DNA of 64,000 nucleotides, from the NCBI RefSeq assembly GCF_036759925.1, contig NZ_JAPKIB010000004.1, positions 124,001 to 188,000 of the forward strand, written 5' to 3'. The notes under the pieces are model-generated. The model worked only from the letters and a program-made list of their open reading frames with translations, was not told where the DNA came from and did no database searches. Source of the DNA: Kluyvera sp036759925 (lineage in GTDB: Bacteria > Pseudomonadota > Gammaproteobacteria > Enterobacterales > Enterobacteriaceae). Within the stretch, counting starts at the first letter, position 1. Each line of letters starts with the position of its first letter. Position numbers and translations under genes: made by a program. Of this stretch, positions 17,503 to 26,672 are shown one piece after another.

Positions 17503-18648
17503 ATGAAAATCGTAATCGCCCCAGACTCTTATAAAGAAAGCCTTTCTGCCACCGAGGTAGCTCAGGCAATAGAAAAAGGATTTCGGGAAATCTTTCCGGA
17601 AGCGCAATTCGTGTCAGTGCCGGTCGCCGACGGTGGAGAAGGAACGGTTGAGGCGATGATTGCGGCCACGCAGGGGCGTTCGGTGATGTCGACGGTCACC
17701 GGCCCGCTTGGCGAAGCCGTGGAAGCACAGTGGGGGATCTCCGGCGACGGAAATACCGCCTTTATTGAAATGGCTGCCGCAAGCGGCCTGGCATTAGTGC
17801 CACCAGAACAGCGTAACCCGCTGATTACCACCTCTTACGGCACCGGGGAGCTGATCCTCCAGGCGCTGGAAAGCGGGGTGAAGAACATTATTATCGGCAT
17901 TGGCGGCAGCGCGACCAACGACGGCGGTGCCGGTATGGTGCAGGCGCTGGGTGCGAAGCTGTGCGATGCCCAGGGCAAGGAGATTGGCTTTGGTGGCGGC
18001 AGCCTGATGAGCCTTAATCACATTGATATTTCCGGCCTGGACGCTCGCCTGCAGCACTGCGCAATTCGCGTGGCCTGCGATGTGACGAACCCGCTGACGG
18101 GGCCGCAGGGCGCTTCCTGCATCTTTGGCCCGCAGAAAGGGGCGACCGAGGCGATGATCGCCGAGTTGGACCGCAACCTGGCGCACTATGCGGAGGCGAT
18201 CAAAGCCTCGCTGCGCATCGACGTGAAAACCGTGCCGGGCTCTGGCGCCGCGGGCGGAATGGGGGCGGCGCTGATGGCGTTCCTGGGCGCAGAGTTGCGT
18301 AGCGGCATTGAGATTGTGACCCAGGCGCTGAATCTGGAAGAGCATATCCACGACTGCACGTTGGTGGTTACCGGCGAAGGTCGTCTCGATAGTCAGAGCA
18401 TTCACGGCAAGGTGCCGGTAGGCGTAGCCAGCGTGGCGAAGAAGTACCATAAACCGGTTATCGGCATTGCTGGTAGCCTGACGCGCGATGTTGGCGTGGT
18501 GCACCAGTACGGCATTGATTCGGTATTCAGCGTGCTGAACCGCATTGGGTCGCTGGAAGAGGCTTTCCGCGATGCGGCGGAAAACATTTATCAGACCTCC
18601 CGGAACATCGCCGCCACCATTCAGGTGGGGATGCGGATCGAAGGGTGA
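17503..18648 (+). CDS. garK: Glycerate 2-kinase
   Basis: A 381-residue glycerate kinase, the same length as E. coli GarK, phosphorylating D-glycerate to 2-phosphoglycerate and so feeding galactarate carbon into glycolysis. The N terminus MKIVIAPDSYKESLSA, the GIGGSATNDGGAG loop and VVTGEGRLDSQS are hallmark motifs. It is the last gene of garPLRK, separated from garR by a REP element. Its stop codon overlaps the likely -35 box of rnpB. Confidence 0.97.
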   Translation: MKIVIAPDSYKESLSATEVAQAIEKGFREIFPEAQFVSVPVADGGEGTVEAMIAATQGRSVMSTVTGPLGEAVEAQWGISGDGNTAFIEMAAASGLALVPPEQRNPLITTSYGTGELILQALESGVKNIIIGIGGSATNDGGAGMVQALGAKLCDAQGKEIGFGGGSLMSLNHIDISGLDARLQHCAIRVACDVTNPLTGPQGASCIFGPQKGATEAMIAELDRNLAHYAEAIKASLRIDVKTVPGSGAAGGMGAALMAFLGAELRSGIEIVTQALNLEEHIHDCTLVVTGEGRLDSQSIHGKVPVGVASVAKKYHKPVIGIAGSLTRDVGVVHQYGIDSVFSVLNRIGSLEEAFRDAAENIYQTSRNIAATIQVGMRIEG

Positions 18649-18673
18649 CATCGGCGCGCAAACCCTCTATACT
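18645..18673 (+). promoter_or_regulatory. Promoter of rnpB
   Basis: GTGACA (18645-18650) and TATACT (18668-18673) are separated by 17 bp, and the mature RNA begins 8 bp after the -10 box. The -35 element overlaps the garK stop codon. Confidence 0.8.
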
Positions 18674-18680
18674 GCGCGCC

Positions 18681-19061
<381 letters not shown>

Positions 19062-19064
19062 CTT

Positions 19065-19092
19065 AAAAAACCCCGCCTCGGCGGGGTTTTTG
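19065..19092 (+). terminator. Terminator of rnpB
   Basis: CCCCGCC and GGCGGGG arms, loop TC, preceded by A6 and followed by T5, placed directly after the mature 3' end of M1 RNA. Confidence 0.93.
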
Positions 19093-19607
19093 CTTTTCTG
19101 CGCGCAAGGAAGAACATACCATTTCAGTAGCGTTATATTCTGATTGTTTACCATATCCATACAAACAATGGAGTTATTCACTAAATTGATGCGGTGGTGT
19201 GATAGTCATCATTTTTTGCCATTCTTTCACTTCACATCTTATTAACACGGATCATTGCGCTATCTCACAAAACCCACCTGGCGTGGGCCATCGTAGAAAT
19301 CGGCACTTTATTAAAATTCCTTACAAAACAATTCGTTATGATTATTCATCCAAAGACGACAACAATCTGAATCTCTCTTTTTTCAGTTAAAGAGAAATGC
19401 ATTGGTTAATTTTGCGCTAATCATAGGAATACTTTCTATTTTCGGCGTTTTCCTGCGCAAAGAGTTGCAAGTTTTTTCTCCTGAAGCCGCGCTATCATTT
19501 TCTCACTCTAAAAAAGGCAGTGAATAAGCCTGTAATATTCGCACTACCCGGAACATCAAACTGCATTAAAACAATAAACCCCTACATACTAAGAGTGAGA
19601 ATTTGTT
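19093..19607. other. Low-GC intergenic region upstream of cyuP
   Basis: This 515-bp gap has no convincing gene; a 63-codon ORF at 19199-19390 lacks a ribosome-binding site and recognisable sequence. An inverted repeat ATTGTTT-N13-AAACAAT lies near 19142-19168. The region must contain the cyuPA promoter. In E. coli this joint holds yhaC and the tdc operon, which are absent here. Confidence 0.5.
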
Positions 19608-20933
19608 ATGGAAACAATCTCAATTACAACCGCGCCGACGTCGTCTGCGGCCGCGCGAGCGGGCATGTCAGACAGTGAATGGCAGGAAGCAATAAAATTC
19701 GACAGTACCGACGTTGGCTGGGTCATCATGAGTATCGGGATGGCGATTGGGGCAGGGATCGTGTTCCTGCCGGTTCAGGTTGGTCTGATGGGGCTGTGGG
19801 TCTTCCTGCTCTCCTCCATCGTTGGCTACCCGGCGATGTACCTGTTCCAGCGCCTGTTTATCAACACCCTGGCCGAATCGCCGGAGTGTAAAGACTACCC
19901 AAGCGTTATCAGCGGCTACCTTGGCAAAAATTGGGGGATCTTACTCGGTGCGCTCTACTTCATCATGTTGGTTATCTGGATGTTCGTTTACTCCACGGCG
20001 ATCACCAACGACAGTGCCTCCTATCTGCATACCTTCGGTGTAACCGACGGACTGCTCTCCGAAAACCCGTTCTACGGCCTGGTGCTGATCTGCGTGCTGG
20101 TGGCGATATCGTCGCGCGGGGAGAAGCTGCTGTTTAAAGTCTCCAGCTTTATGGTGCTGACCAAACTGCTGGTGGTGGCGGCACTTGGGGTGTCGATGGT
20201 CGGTATGTGGCATCTGTACAACGCCGGGACGCTGCCGCCGATGGGGTTGCTGATTAAAAACGCCATTATCACGCTGCCGTTTACCCTGACCTCTATCCTG
20301 TTTATTCAAACCCTGAGCCCGATGGTTATCTCCTATCGCTCAAAAGAAAAATCTCGCGAAGTAGCGCGCCACAAGGCGCTGCGGGCGATGAATATTGCCT
20401 TCGGCATTCTGTTTGTGGTGGTCTTCTTCTACGCCGTCTCCTTTACGCTGGCGATGGGTCACGATGAAGCGGTGAAAGCCTACGAACAGAACATCTCGGC
20501 GCTGGCGATTGCCGCCCAGTTTATTAACGGCAGCGCAGGTGCATGGGTGACCGTGGTGAGCGTGATCCTCAATATCTTTGCCGTGATGACCGCCTTCTTC
20601 GGCGTTTACCTGGGCTTCCGCGAAGCGACGCAGGGGATCGTTATCAACCTGCTGCGTCGCAAAATGCCAGAGGACAAAATCAATCAGAAGCTGGTCCAGC
20701 GCGGGATTATGATCTTCGCCATCCTGCTGGCCTGGAGCGCTATCGTGCTTAATGCGCCAGTGCTGAGCTTCACCTCTATCTGTAGCCCGATTTTCGGCAT
20801 GGTCGGCTGTCTTATCCCGGCCTGGCTGGTCTACAAGGTGCCAGCGCTGCACAAATATAAAGGCGTCTCTCTGGTGATTATCGTCATCACCGGCCTGCTG
20901 CTCTGCGTCTCGCCGTTCCTGGCCTTCTCCTGA
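19608..20933 (+). CDS. cyuP: Cysteine/serine permease, HAAAP family
   Basis: A 441-residue transporter with 11 predicted membrane segments, close to E. coli YhaO (443 residues; named CyuP or DlsT). Typical stretches are GWVIMSIGMAIGAGIVFLP, PECKDYPSVISGYLGKNWG and SICSPIFGMVGCLIPAWLV. It takes up L-cysteine and related amino acids by proton symport. The cysteine desulfidase gene cyuA follows 19 bp downstream and is probably co-transcribed. The first 25 residues, Ser/Thr/Ala-rich, are the only divergent part. Confidence 0.93.
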   Translation: METISITTAPTSSAAARAGMSDSEWQEAIKFDSTDVGWVIMSIGMAIGAGIVFLPVQVGLMGLWVFLLSSIVGYPAMYLFQRLFINTLAESPECKDYPSVISGYLGKNWGILLGALYFIMLVIWMFVYSTAITNDSASYLHTFGVTDGLLSENPFYGLVLICVLVAISSRGEKLLFKVSSFMVLTKLLVVAALGVSMVGMWHLYNAGTLPPMGLLIKNAIITLPFTLTSILFIQTLSPMVISYRSKEKSREVARHKALRAMNIAFGILFVVVFFYAVSFTLAMGHDEAVKAYEQNISALAIAAQFINGSAGAWVTVVSVILNIFAVMTAFFGVYLGFREATQGIVINLLRRKMPEDKINQKLVQRGIMIFAILLAWSAIVLNAPVLSFTSICSPIFGMVGCLIPAWLVYKVPALHKYKGVSLVIIVITGLLLCVSPFLAFS

Positions 20934-20952
20934 TTAACGCGTGGTAATGAAC

Positions 20953-22257
20953 ATGGTTGATGTATCAATGAATCCGCTCTGGGATGACATGATTCAGGCG
21001 GTAAAACAGAACGTAAAGCCCGCAATGGGCTGCACTGAACCGGTTTCACTGGCGTTGGCGAGCGCGATTGCCGCCTCGCATCTGGCGGGCAGGGTCAGCC
21101 ACATCGTGGCTAAAGTGTCGCCGAACCTGATGAAAAACGGCATGGGTGTTACCGTGCCGGGTACGGGGATGGTGGGGTTGCCGATTGCCGCCGCGCTGGG
21201 TGCGCTGGGCGGCGACGCGCAGGCCGGGCTGGAAGTGCTGAAGGGCGCGTCGGTGGAGGACATTACGGCGGCCAAGGTTCTGCTGGCCAGCGGTAAAGTG
21301 TCGGTGACGATGGAAGAGCCGTGCGATGACGTGCTCTATGCCAGCGCCACGGTCTATACCCTCGACGAATCGGCGACGGTGACCATTGCCGGTGGGCATA
21401 CGCGGGTGATTCGCGTAGTGAAAAATGGCGTGACGCTGCTGGATGCTAGCAATTGCGAAGGCGCAGAAGAAGAGCAGACGGTATCCCTTGAGAGCGTCAC
21501 TCTGGAGCAGGTCGTTGAGTTTGCCGAGCAGGTGCCGTTTGAAAAGATAAGCTTTATCCTCGATGCCGCCCTGCTGAACAGCGCGCTCTCCCATGAAGGG
21601 CTGCGTGCGCCGTACGGCCTGCATATTGGGGCGACCCTGCAACGCCAGCGGGAGCGTGGGCTACTGGCAAAAGATCTGCTGACCGACATCATGATCCGCA
21701 CCTCGGCGGCGTCGGATGCGCGTATGGGCGGCGCTTGCCTGCCGGCAATGAGCAACTCAGGCTCTGGCAATCAGGGCATTGCTGCAACTATGCCGGTGGT
21801 GGTAGTGGCGGAGCATCTGGGCTGCTCGCAGGAGAAAATGGCCCGTGGGCTGATTCTTTCACACCTGACGGCTATCTATATCCATCACCAGTTGCCGATG
21901 CTGTCGGCGCTTTGTGCGGCTACCACTGCCTCTATGGGGGCCGCGGCCGGTATCTGCTGGCTTATCGACGGCAGCTACCGCTGCATCTCGATGGCCATCA
22001 GCAGCATGATCGGCGACGTCAGCGGTATTATCTGCGATGGCGCGTCCAACAGCTGCGCGATGAAGGTATCAACCAGCGTGTCGTCGGCATGGAAAGCGGT
22101 GCTGATGGCGTTGGATGAAACGGCGGTAACCGGGAACGAGGGGATTGTGGCGAACGATGTGGAGCAGTCGATTAGCAACCTCTGCTCGCTGGCCTGCCAC
22201 TCCATGCAGCAGACGGACAAGCAGGTGATTCAGATTATGGCGAGCAAGCTCGCGTAA
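20953..22257 (+). CDS. cyuA: L-cysteine desulfidase, iron-sulfur dependent
   Basis: About 434 residues of the UPF0597/CyuA (YhaM) family. The enzyme breaks cysteine into pyruvate, sulfide and ammonia using a [4Fe-4S] cluster. Candidate ligands are Cys27 in MGCTEPVSLAL and the cysteines in IICDGASNSCAMK. LPAMSNSGSGNQG is also conserved. I use ATG 20953, which aligns with the E. coli start; GTG 20941 and ATG 20947 are alternatives and no strong ribosome-binding site distinguishes them. It pairs with cyuP for anaerobic cysteine use. Confidence 0.93.
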   Translation: MVDVSMNPLWDDMIQAVKQNVKPAMGCTEPVSLALASAIAASHLAGRVSHIVAKVSPNLMKNGMGVTVPGTGMVGLPIAAALGALGGDAQAGLEVLKGASVEDITAAKVLLASGKVSVTMEEPCDDVLYASATVYTLDESATVTIAGGHTRVIRVVKNGVTLLDASNCEGAEEEQTVSLESVTLEQVVEFAEQVPFEKISFILDAALLNSALSHEGLRAPYGLHIGATLQRQRERGLLAKDLLTDIMIRTSAASDARMGGACLPAMSNSGSGNQGIAATMPVVVVAEHLGCSQEKMARGLILSHLTAIYIHHQLPMLSALCAATTASMGAAAGICWLIDGSYRCISMAISSMIGDVSGIICDGASNSCAMKVSTSVSSAWKAVLMALDETAVTGNEGIVANDVEQSISNLCSLACHSMQQTDKQVIQIMASKLA

Positions 22258-22263
22258 AAAATA

Positions 22264-22284
22264 GCCCCGGTGTCTGGCCGGGGC
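22264..22284. terminator. Hairpin between cyuA and yhaL
   Basis: Perfect 7-bp GC arms GCCCCGG and CCGGGGC enclose a 7-nt loop between converging genes, with an A-rich run on the left that reads as a U-tract for the minus-strand transcript. Confidence 0.75.
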
Positions 22285-22290
22285 ATCTTC

Positions 22291-22452
22291 TCAGGCGGCG
22301 CGTTCTTCTGCCTGATGACGTTCTGCTTCACAAACAATGGCTTCCAGCTCGTTCAGCATCTCATCTAAGCCAAAGGTTTTTGGCGTACTGAGCGGCTGTG
22401 GTGCTTTAACGACGACGGCCTTGTGCTGCTTTTTGTTGTTTCGCTTACTCAT
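22291..22452 (-). CDS. yhaL: Small basic protein YhaL
   Basis: A 53-codon gene in the gap between cyuA and yhaK. Its product starts MSKRNNKKQHKAVVVKAP, and has a C-terminal acidic helix containing TFGLDEMLNELEAIVCEAE, matching the E. coli YhaL layout (54 residues: lysine-rich head, then FGYEEMLSELEAIV). Position between cyuA (yhaM) and yhaK is also as in E. coli. Function is unknown. No strong ribosome-binding site is visible. Confidence 0.88.
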   Translation of the reverse strand: MSKRNNKKQHKAVVVKAPQPLSTPKTFGLDEMLNELEAIVCEAERHQAEERAA

Positions 22453-22478
22453 TTTGTCTTCGGTGCCCCTGAAAATCG

Positions 22479-23180
22479 TTACACCGGTAAATCTATCAGC
22501 AAAGCGCGCAGAGGGGTATCAGCCACGAGTGTGATATTGCTCTCATCGCGGATAAATGCCCCATCACCGCAGGTCAGAGACTGTTTTTCCGCCTCGTGAG
22601 CCAGCGCGTGAACCGTGCCATGAATCGACTGCAGATAGGCACGCGGCCCGTGCAGCTGCAGGCTGACCTGCTCGCCTTTGGCAAGCTCGATATGGTGCAG
22701 CCATACCTGCTGGCGCAGCTGTAAACTATGCTGGCTGCCGTCCGGCGAGGCTAAAAGTTGGTGGTCGGTCTCTTTCAGTTTGATCTTCTGCACGCGCGAG
22801 TTCTCGCGCTCCGGGCAGGCGTCGAGCCAGATTTGCATCCGGGTTAACGGCTTGTCTTTACTCAGATTATGCTCGCTGTAGCTCACGCCTGGCTGAGTGG
22901 CAATCAGCAGCGCTTCACCGGCTTTGGCATGAATATGGTGGCCTTCGCTATCGCGGTACTCTGCTTCACCTTCCAGAATCAGATTCAGAATATCGACTTT
23001 TGGATAGGTGCGCGGCTGGAATGAGGCGCCCGGTGCGAGCACTTCCTGATTCAACACGCGCAGTGAGGCGTAGCCCAGCAGCTTCGGATCAAAGTAGTGC
23101 CCAAAAGAGAAGGTGTAGCGAGCCTGCAGCCAACCGAAGTCTGCCTGTCCGCACTGTTTCGCTGTTCTTGTGGTAATCAT
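22479..23180 (-). CDS. yhaK: Pirin-family bicupin protein YhaK
   Basis: A 233-residue bicupin, exactly the E. coli YhaK length and highly similar. The N-terminal cupin has the FSFGHYFDPKLLGY and PRTYPKVDILN motifs. E. coli YhaK lacks pirin's full metal site and has been proposed as a redox-responsive protein. It is divergent from the LysR regulator yhaJ, a likely controller. The ATG follows GGAGGGTCAAGA. Confidence 0.94.
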   Translation of the reverse strand: MITTRTAKQCGQADFGWLQARYTFSFGHYFDPKLLGYASLRVLNQEVLAPGASFQPRTYPKVDILNLILEGEAEYRDSEGHHIHAKAGEALLIATQPGVSYSEHNLSKDKPLTRMQIWLDACPERENSRVQKIKLKETDHQLLASPDGSQHSLQLRQQVWLHHIELAKGEQVSLQLHGPRAYLQSIHGTVHALAHEAEKQSLTCGDGAFIRDESNITLVADTPLRALLIDLPV

Positions 23181-23284
23181 CTTCTTGACCCTCCTTTACA
23201 CTAAAACAATGGTAAAGGTATGGACGCTGCATTGTTAGCCAGATATTCTGCCCGGTATGTTCAAATTTACTGAATGAGCACGCC

Positions 23285-24181
23285 ATGGCTAAAGAGAGAG
23301 CACTGACGCTGGAAGCACTACGAGTAATGGACGCCATCGATAGACGCGGAAGCTTTGCCGCCGCGGCTGATGAGCTCGGACGCGTGCCTTCGGCATTAAG
23401 CTACACCATGCAAAAGCTGGAAGAAGAGCTGGACGTGGTGCTGTTTGACCGCTCGGGTCATCGAACAAAATTCACTAACGTGGGGCGCATGCTGCTGGAA
23501 CGTGGGCGCGTGCTGCTGGAAGCCGCCGATAAGCTGACGACCGATGCCGAAGCGCTGGCTCGCGGCTGGGAAACCCATCTAACTATCGTGGCAGAAGCGC
23601 TGATCCCGACCTCGGCTCTGTTCCCGCTGGTGGAAAAGCTGGCAACTAAATCTAATACCCAACTGTCGATTATTACCGAAGTGCTGGCGGGGGCCTGGGA
23701 GCGCCTGGAGCAGGGGCGGGCGGATATCGTGATTGCGCCGGATATGCACTTTCGCTCATCGACGGAGATTAACTCCCGCAAGCTCTATTCGGTGATGAAC
23801 GTGTATGTCGCCGCGCCGGATCACCCTATCCATCAGGAAGCCGAGCCGCTGTCGGAAGTGACGCGCGTGAAGTATCGTGGCGTGGCGATTGCTGACACCG
23901 CCCGCGAACGCCCGGTGCTGACGGTACAGCTGCTGGATAAACAGCCGCGTTTGACGGTCACGTCAATGGAAGAGAAGCGTCAGGCGCTATTAGCTGGCCT
24001 GGGCGTAGCGACCATGCCGTATCCGATGGTCGAAGAAGATATCGCACAGGGGCGCTTACGCGTGGTGAGCCCGGAATATACCAGCGAGATTGATATTATC
24101 ATGGCCTGGCGTCGCGACAGCATGGGTGAAGCCAAGTCCTGGTGTCTGCGTGAGATTCAAAAGCTGTTAACCGCGAAATAA
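23285..24181 (+). CDS. yhaJ: LysR-family regulator YhaJ
   Basis: A 298-residue LysR-type regulator with an N-terminal winged helix (RRGSFAAAADELGRVPSALSYTMQKLEEEL, given in part: RVPSALSYTMQKLEEEL) and a LysR substrate domain. E. coli YhaJ responds to aromatic compounds such as DNT and activates yhaK and yqjF. Both targets are in this window (yhaK divergent; yqjF at 25798-26190). A 104-bp shared promoter region separates it from yhaK. Confidence 0.93.
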   Translation: MAKERALTLEALRVMDAIDRRGSFAAAADELGRVPSALSYTMQKLEEELDVVLFDRSGHRTKFTNVGRMLLERGRVLLEAADKLTTDAEALARGWETHLTIVAEALIPTSALFPLVEKLATKSNTQLSIITEVLAGAWERLEQGRADIVIAPDMHFRSSTEINSRKLYSVMNVYVAAPDHPIHQEAEPLSEVTRVKYRGVAIADTARERPVLTVQLLDKQPRLTVTSMEEKRQALLAGLGVATMPYPMVEEDIAQGRLRVVSPEYTSEIDIIMAWRRDSMGEAKSWCLREIQKLLTAK

Positions 24182-24194
24182 ACCCTTCGCACCT

Positions 24195-24246
24195 CGTCCG
24201 GGCTACCTGCAACATGTAGCCCGGCCGAGCGAAGCGACGCCGGGAT
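24195..24246. repeat. REP element between yhaJ and yhaH
   Basis: A GGCTAC...GTAGCCCGGCCGAGCG palindrome followed by GCGACGCCGGGA, the classic REP pattern, in the gap between convergent genes. Confidence 0.85.
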
Positions 24247-24611
24247 CAGGAAAGACGCTTCGGATCCGGTCCGAAACGGTTGTCGCCAGCTGTACCGTTC
24301 TGGCAGTTAAAGATGATGATCACAATCCAGCCAATCACCGGAATGATCAGTAGCAGCAGCCACCACGCCGAGCGATCGGTGTCGTGTAGTCGACGGAACT
24401 GTACTGCCCACCACGGAATAAAGACCAGAATGCCGTAAATGGTGGTGAGGATCCCTTCGCCGCCAGCGCGCTGCCAGCCCAGCATCTTATCCACCACGCC
24501 CAGCACGAGCGTCAAAATGACGTTCACCAGAATGAACATCCAGTACTCTTTACGACGGGCGCGGCCGCCAAACCCAATGTAATTACGTAGAACCTTGAGA
24601 TACCAATCCAT
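24246..24611 (-). CDS. yhaH: DUF805 inner-membrane protein YhaH
   Basis: A 121-residue protein of the DUF805 family (E. coli YhaH, 121). It begins MDWYLKVLRNYIGFGGRARRKEYWMF (short form: GRARRKEYWMF), the family signature, and has three or four hydrophobic segments, with RRLHDTDRSAWW between the second and third. Function unknown. Confidence 0.92.
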   Translation of the reverse strand: MDWYLKVLRNYIGFGGRARRKEYWMFILVNVILTLVLGVVDKMLGWQRAGGEGILTTIYGILVFIPWWAVQFRRLHDTDRSAWWLLLLIIPVIGWIVIIIFNCQNGTAGDNRFGPDPKRLS

Positions 24612-24740
24612 TTTTATGCCTCAGTTGACCATTAATCACTTGTTTTTAAAGCGATCAAGCTAAGGATAGTCGTGAATGAAAAGGCGGTAAATATTGATGG
24701 GGTGAATTAATTGGGCATCGAGGACCGATGCCCGGTGTGC

Positions 24741-25727
24741 TTAGCGGAAACGTGCGTCGCGGCCGTGAGGCTCGTCCAGATCCTGCCATGGCCCGATGGA
24801 GATAATCCCGGTCGGGTTAATGGTTTTGTGGCTACGGAAGTAGTGGTTGCGGATATGGTCGAAGTCGACGGTCTCAGCAATACCCGGCATCTGGTAGATA
24901 TCACGCAGGAAGCCGTGCAGATTCAGATAGTCGCTGATGCGATGCTTATCGCATTTGAAGTGGGTCACGTAAACCGGATCGAAGCGGATCAATGTTGTCC
25001 ACAGGCGAATGTCAGCTTCGGTGAGCTGATTACCGGTCAGGTAGCGATGCTGGCCGAGGATCGTCTCCAGACGATCCAGCGAGCTAAAGACTTTCTCCAC
25101 GGCGTCATCATAGGCCGCCTGGCTGGTGGCGAAACCGGCTTTGTAGACCCCGTTGTTCACCGTGTCGTAGATCCAACTATTCAGCTCGTCAATCTGCTCG
25201 CGCAGCGCGACCGGATAGTAATCACCCGCTTTGGCGCCCAGTGCATCAAAGGCGGTGTTGAACATGCGAATGATCTCGGCAGATTCGTTGCTGACGATAG
25301 TCTGGTTCTTTTTATCCCACAGCACCGGTACGGTTACGCGCCCGGAGTAGTTGGAATCGGCATGCTGATAGAGTTGATAAAGGAACTGATGCTGATAAAG
25401 CGTATCGCCAGTGGCGGCCGGGAAATCGGCATCGAAGGTCCAACCGTTTTCCAGCATGAGCGGGTTTACGACGGAAACCGAGATAAACGGCTCCAGTCCT
25501 TTGAGCTTACGCAGGATTAGCGTGCGGTGCGCCCATGGACAGGCGAGAGAGACGTACAGGTGATAGCGATCCTTCTCGGCGGCAAAACCGCCGTTGCCGG
25601 TTGGGCCCGGCTCGCCGTCGGCGGTCAACCAGTTGCGAAATGCGGAAACTGAACGCTGGAAACGTCCACCGGTGGATTTGGTGTCATACCAGACGTCCTG
25701 CCAGACGCCATCGATCAATTGTCCCAT
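24741..25727 (-). CDS. yqjG: Glutathionyl-hydroquinone reductase
   Basis: A 328-residue Xi-class glutathione transferase. The catalytic cysteine is Cys63 in SLACPWAHRTL, followed by the N-terminal thioredoxin fold and a C-terminal helical GST domain containing NNGVYKAGFATSQ. The enzyme reduces glutathionyl-hydroquinones to hydroquinones. It lies downstream of yqjF on the same strand across a strong hairpin. The start is preceded by AGGAGGAGAAC. Confidence 0.95.
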   Translation of the reverse strand: MGQLIDGVWQDVWYDTKSTGGRFQRSVSAFRNWLTADGEPGPTGNGGFAAEKDRYHLYVSLACPWAHRTLILRKLKGLEPFISVSVVNPLMLENGWTFDADFPAATGDTLYQHQFLYQLYQHADSNYSGRVTVPVLWDKKNQTIVSNESAEIIRMFNTAFDALGAKAGDYYPVALREQIDELNSWIYDTVNNGVYKAGFATSQAAYDDAVEKVFSSLDRLETILGQHRYLTGNQLTEADIRLWTTLIRFDPVYVTHFKCDKHRISDYLNLHGFLRDIYQMPGIAETVDFDHIRNHYFRSHKTINPTGIISIGPWQDLDEPHGRDARFR

Positions 25728-25747
25728 GATGTTCTCCTCCTGATAGC

Positions 25748-25777
25748 AAAAGCGAGGAGATATCTCCTCGCTTTTTT
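25748..25777. terminator. Terminator between yqjF and yqjG
   Basis: Perfect 13-bp arms (AAAAGCGAGGAGA / TCTCCTCGCTTTT) with a TA loop are flanked by A and T runs. On the minus strand it would end yqjF transcripts before yqjG. Confidence 0.82.
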
Positions 25778-25797
25778 ATTCATTCAGTATAGTGCGC

Positions 25798-26190
25798 TTA
25801 CCACTTTTTATTCAGCACGCGGTCGATGCTGAATGCGCCTGGACCGGTGATACCCAGCAGCAGGTAGCCGCCAGCGATGGTCAGGTTTTTCATAAACATC
25901 AGCGAGTTCATGCCTTCAGCAAAGTTGCTGTGGAAGATGAAGGCGGTCAGCAGGGTGAAGCCTGCGGTGAACAGCGCGGTGGTACGAGTCAGGAAACCGA
26001 ACAGAATCGCCAGACCGCCGCCAAACTCAAGCAGAATGGTCAGTGGCAGCAGGAAACCAGGGACACCCATTGCTTCCATATACTGCTGCGTACCCGCATA
26101 CCCGGTGATTTTGCCCCAGCCAGCGGTGATAAACAGAATCGGCATCAGAATACGTGCGACCAGGAAACCAATATCTTCTAATTTTTTCAT
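25798..26190 (-). CDS. yqjF: DoxX-family membrane protein YqjF
   Basis: A 130-residue DoxX-like protein with four predicted membrane helices and the family stretches LFITAGWGKITGY and FGGGLAILFGFLTRTTA. It equals E. coli YqjF in length. The start at 26190 (MKKLEDIG) has GAGAAAG upstream; the longer frame would add an unrelated 37-residue extension. E. coli yqjF is induced by nitroaromatic degradation products through YhaJ. Confidence 0.93.
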   Translation of the reverse strand: MKKLEDIGFLVARILMPILFITAGWGKITGYAGTQQYMEAMGVPGFLLPLTILLEFGGGLAILFGFLTRTTALFTAGFTLLTAFIFHSNFAEGMNSLMFMKNLTIAGGYLLLGITGPGAFSIDRVLNKKW

Positions 26191-26381
26191 CTTTCTCTCC
26201 AGAGAACCTTGCGGGCAGTTAAACCGTTTTATTGAGCGTTTACACGTTGATAGCGCGTAGCTGCTGTCGATGGAGAGAAATATAACTGTGACGTATAACA
26301 ATTGTTAGCAAGGAAAACTGTTGAAGTTCTTCAAAGAATCTGAGCAACGATGTATGGCAGTGAAAAAAGCAGGGGGGAAGG

Positions 26382-26672
26382 CTAAACGGAGCGGCGCAGA
26401 ATATTCCTGACCATGCGCCAGGTACTCCAGACGCCCAGGCCACGGCGAGCCCAGCGCACCAGAAAACGTGGATGACGTAAAGAAACCACCGCCATCGCGC
26501 TGCTGGCAACCATCACCCATGAGCGCAGGCTCACCAGGCGGTCCCAGCCGCGATCGTAGGGTTGTGTGGCCTCTAGCCAGTCGCGACGGCTGGCGCTCAT
26601 ATCCAGCCGTTGCTGTTGAATTTCCCGCAGCAGATACGCTTTGCGTTCCTCTCGCTCCTGACGTGGACTCAT
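26382..26672 (-). CDS. yqjK: YqjK-like protein
   Basis: A 96-residue basic protein with a charged N-terminal coiled region (SPRQEREERKAYLLREI), the QQQRLDMSASRRDWLEAT block and one hydrophobic segment (SLRSWVMVASSAMAVVSL). It matches E. coli YqjK. Its ATG overlaps the yqjE stop (ATGA), so it is translationally coupled as the last gene of yqjCDEK. Function unknown. Confidence 0.9.
   Translation of the reverse strand: MSPRQEREERKAYLLREIQQQRLDMSASRRDWLEATQPYDRGWDRLVSLRSWVMVASSAMAVVSLRHPRFLVRWARRGLGVWSTWRMVRNILRRSV

Noticed and set aside
16265..17569. 434-codon antisense ORF across garL, garR and garK
   Set aside because: It is the complement of strongly conserved coding genes with high GC at third positions; the product is Arg/His-rich shadow sequence.
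19199..19390. 63-codon ORF between rnpB and cyuP
   Set aside because: No ribosome-binding site, no recognisable sequence, and composition typical of the AT-rich gap.
24713..24733. Hairpin GGGCATCG/CGATGCCC just after yqjG as a terminator
   Set aside because: The stem is good, but the minus-strand sequence after it (AATTAATTCACC) lacks a U tract, so it was not listed as a terminator.
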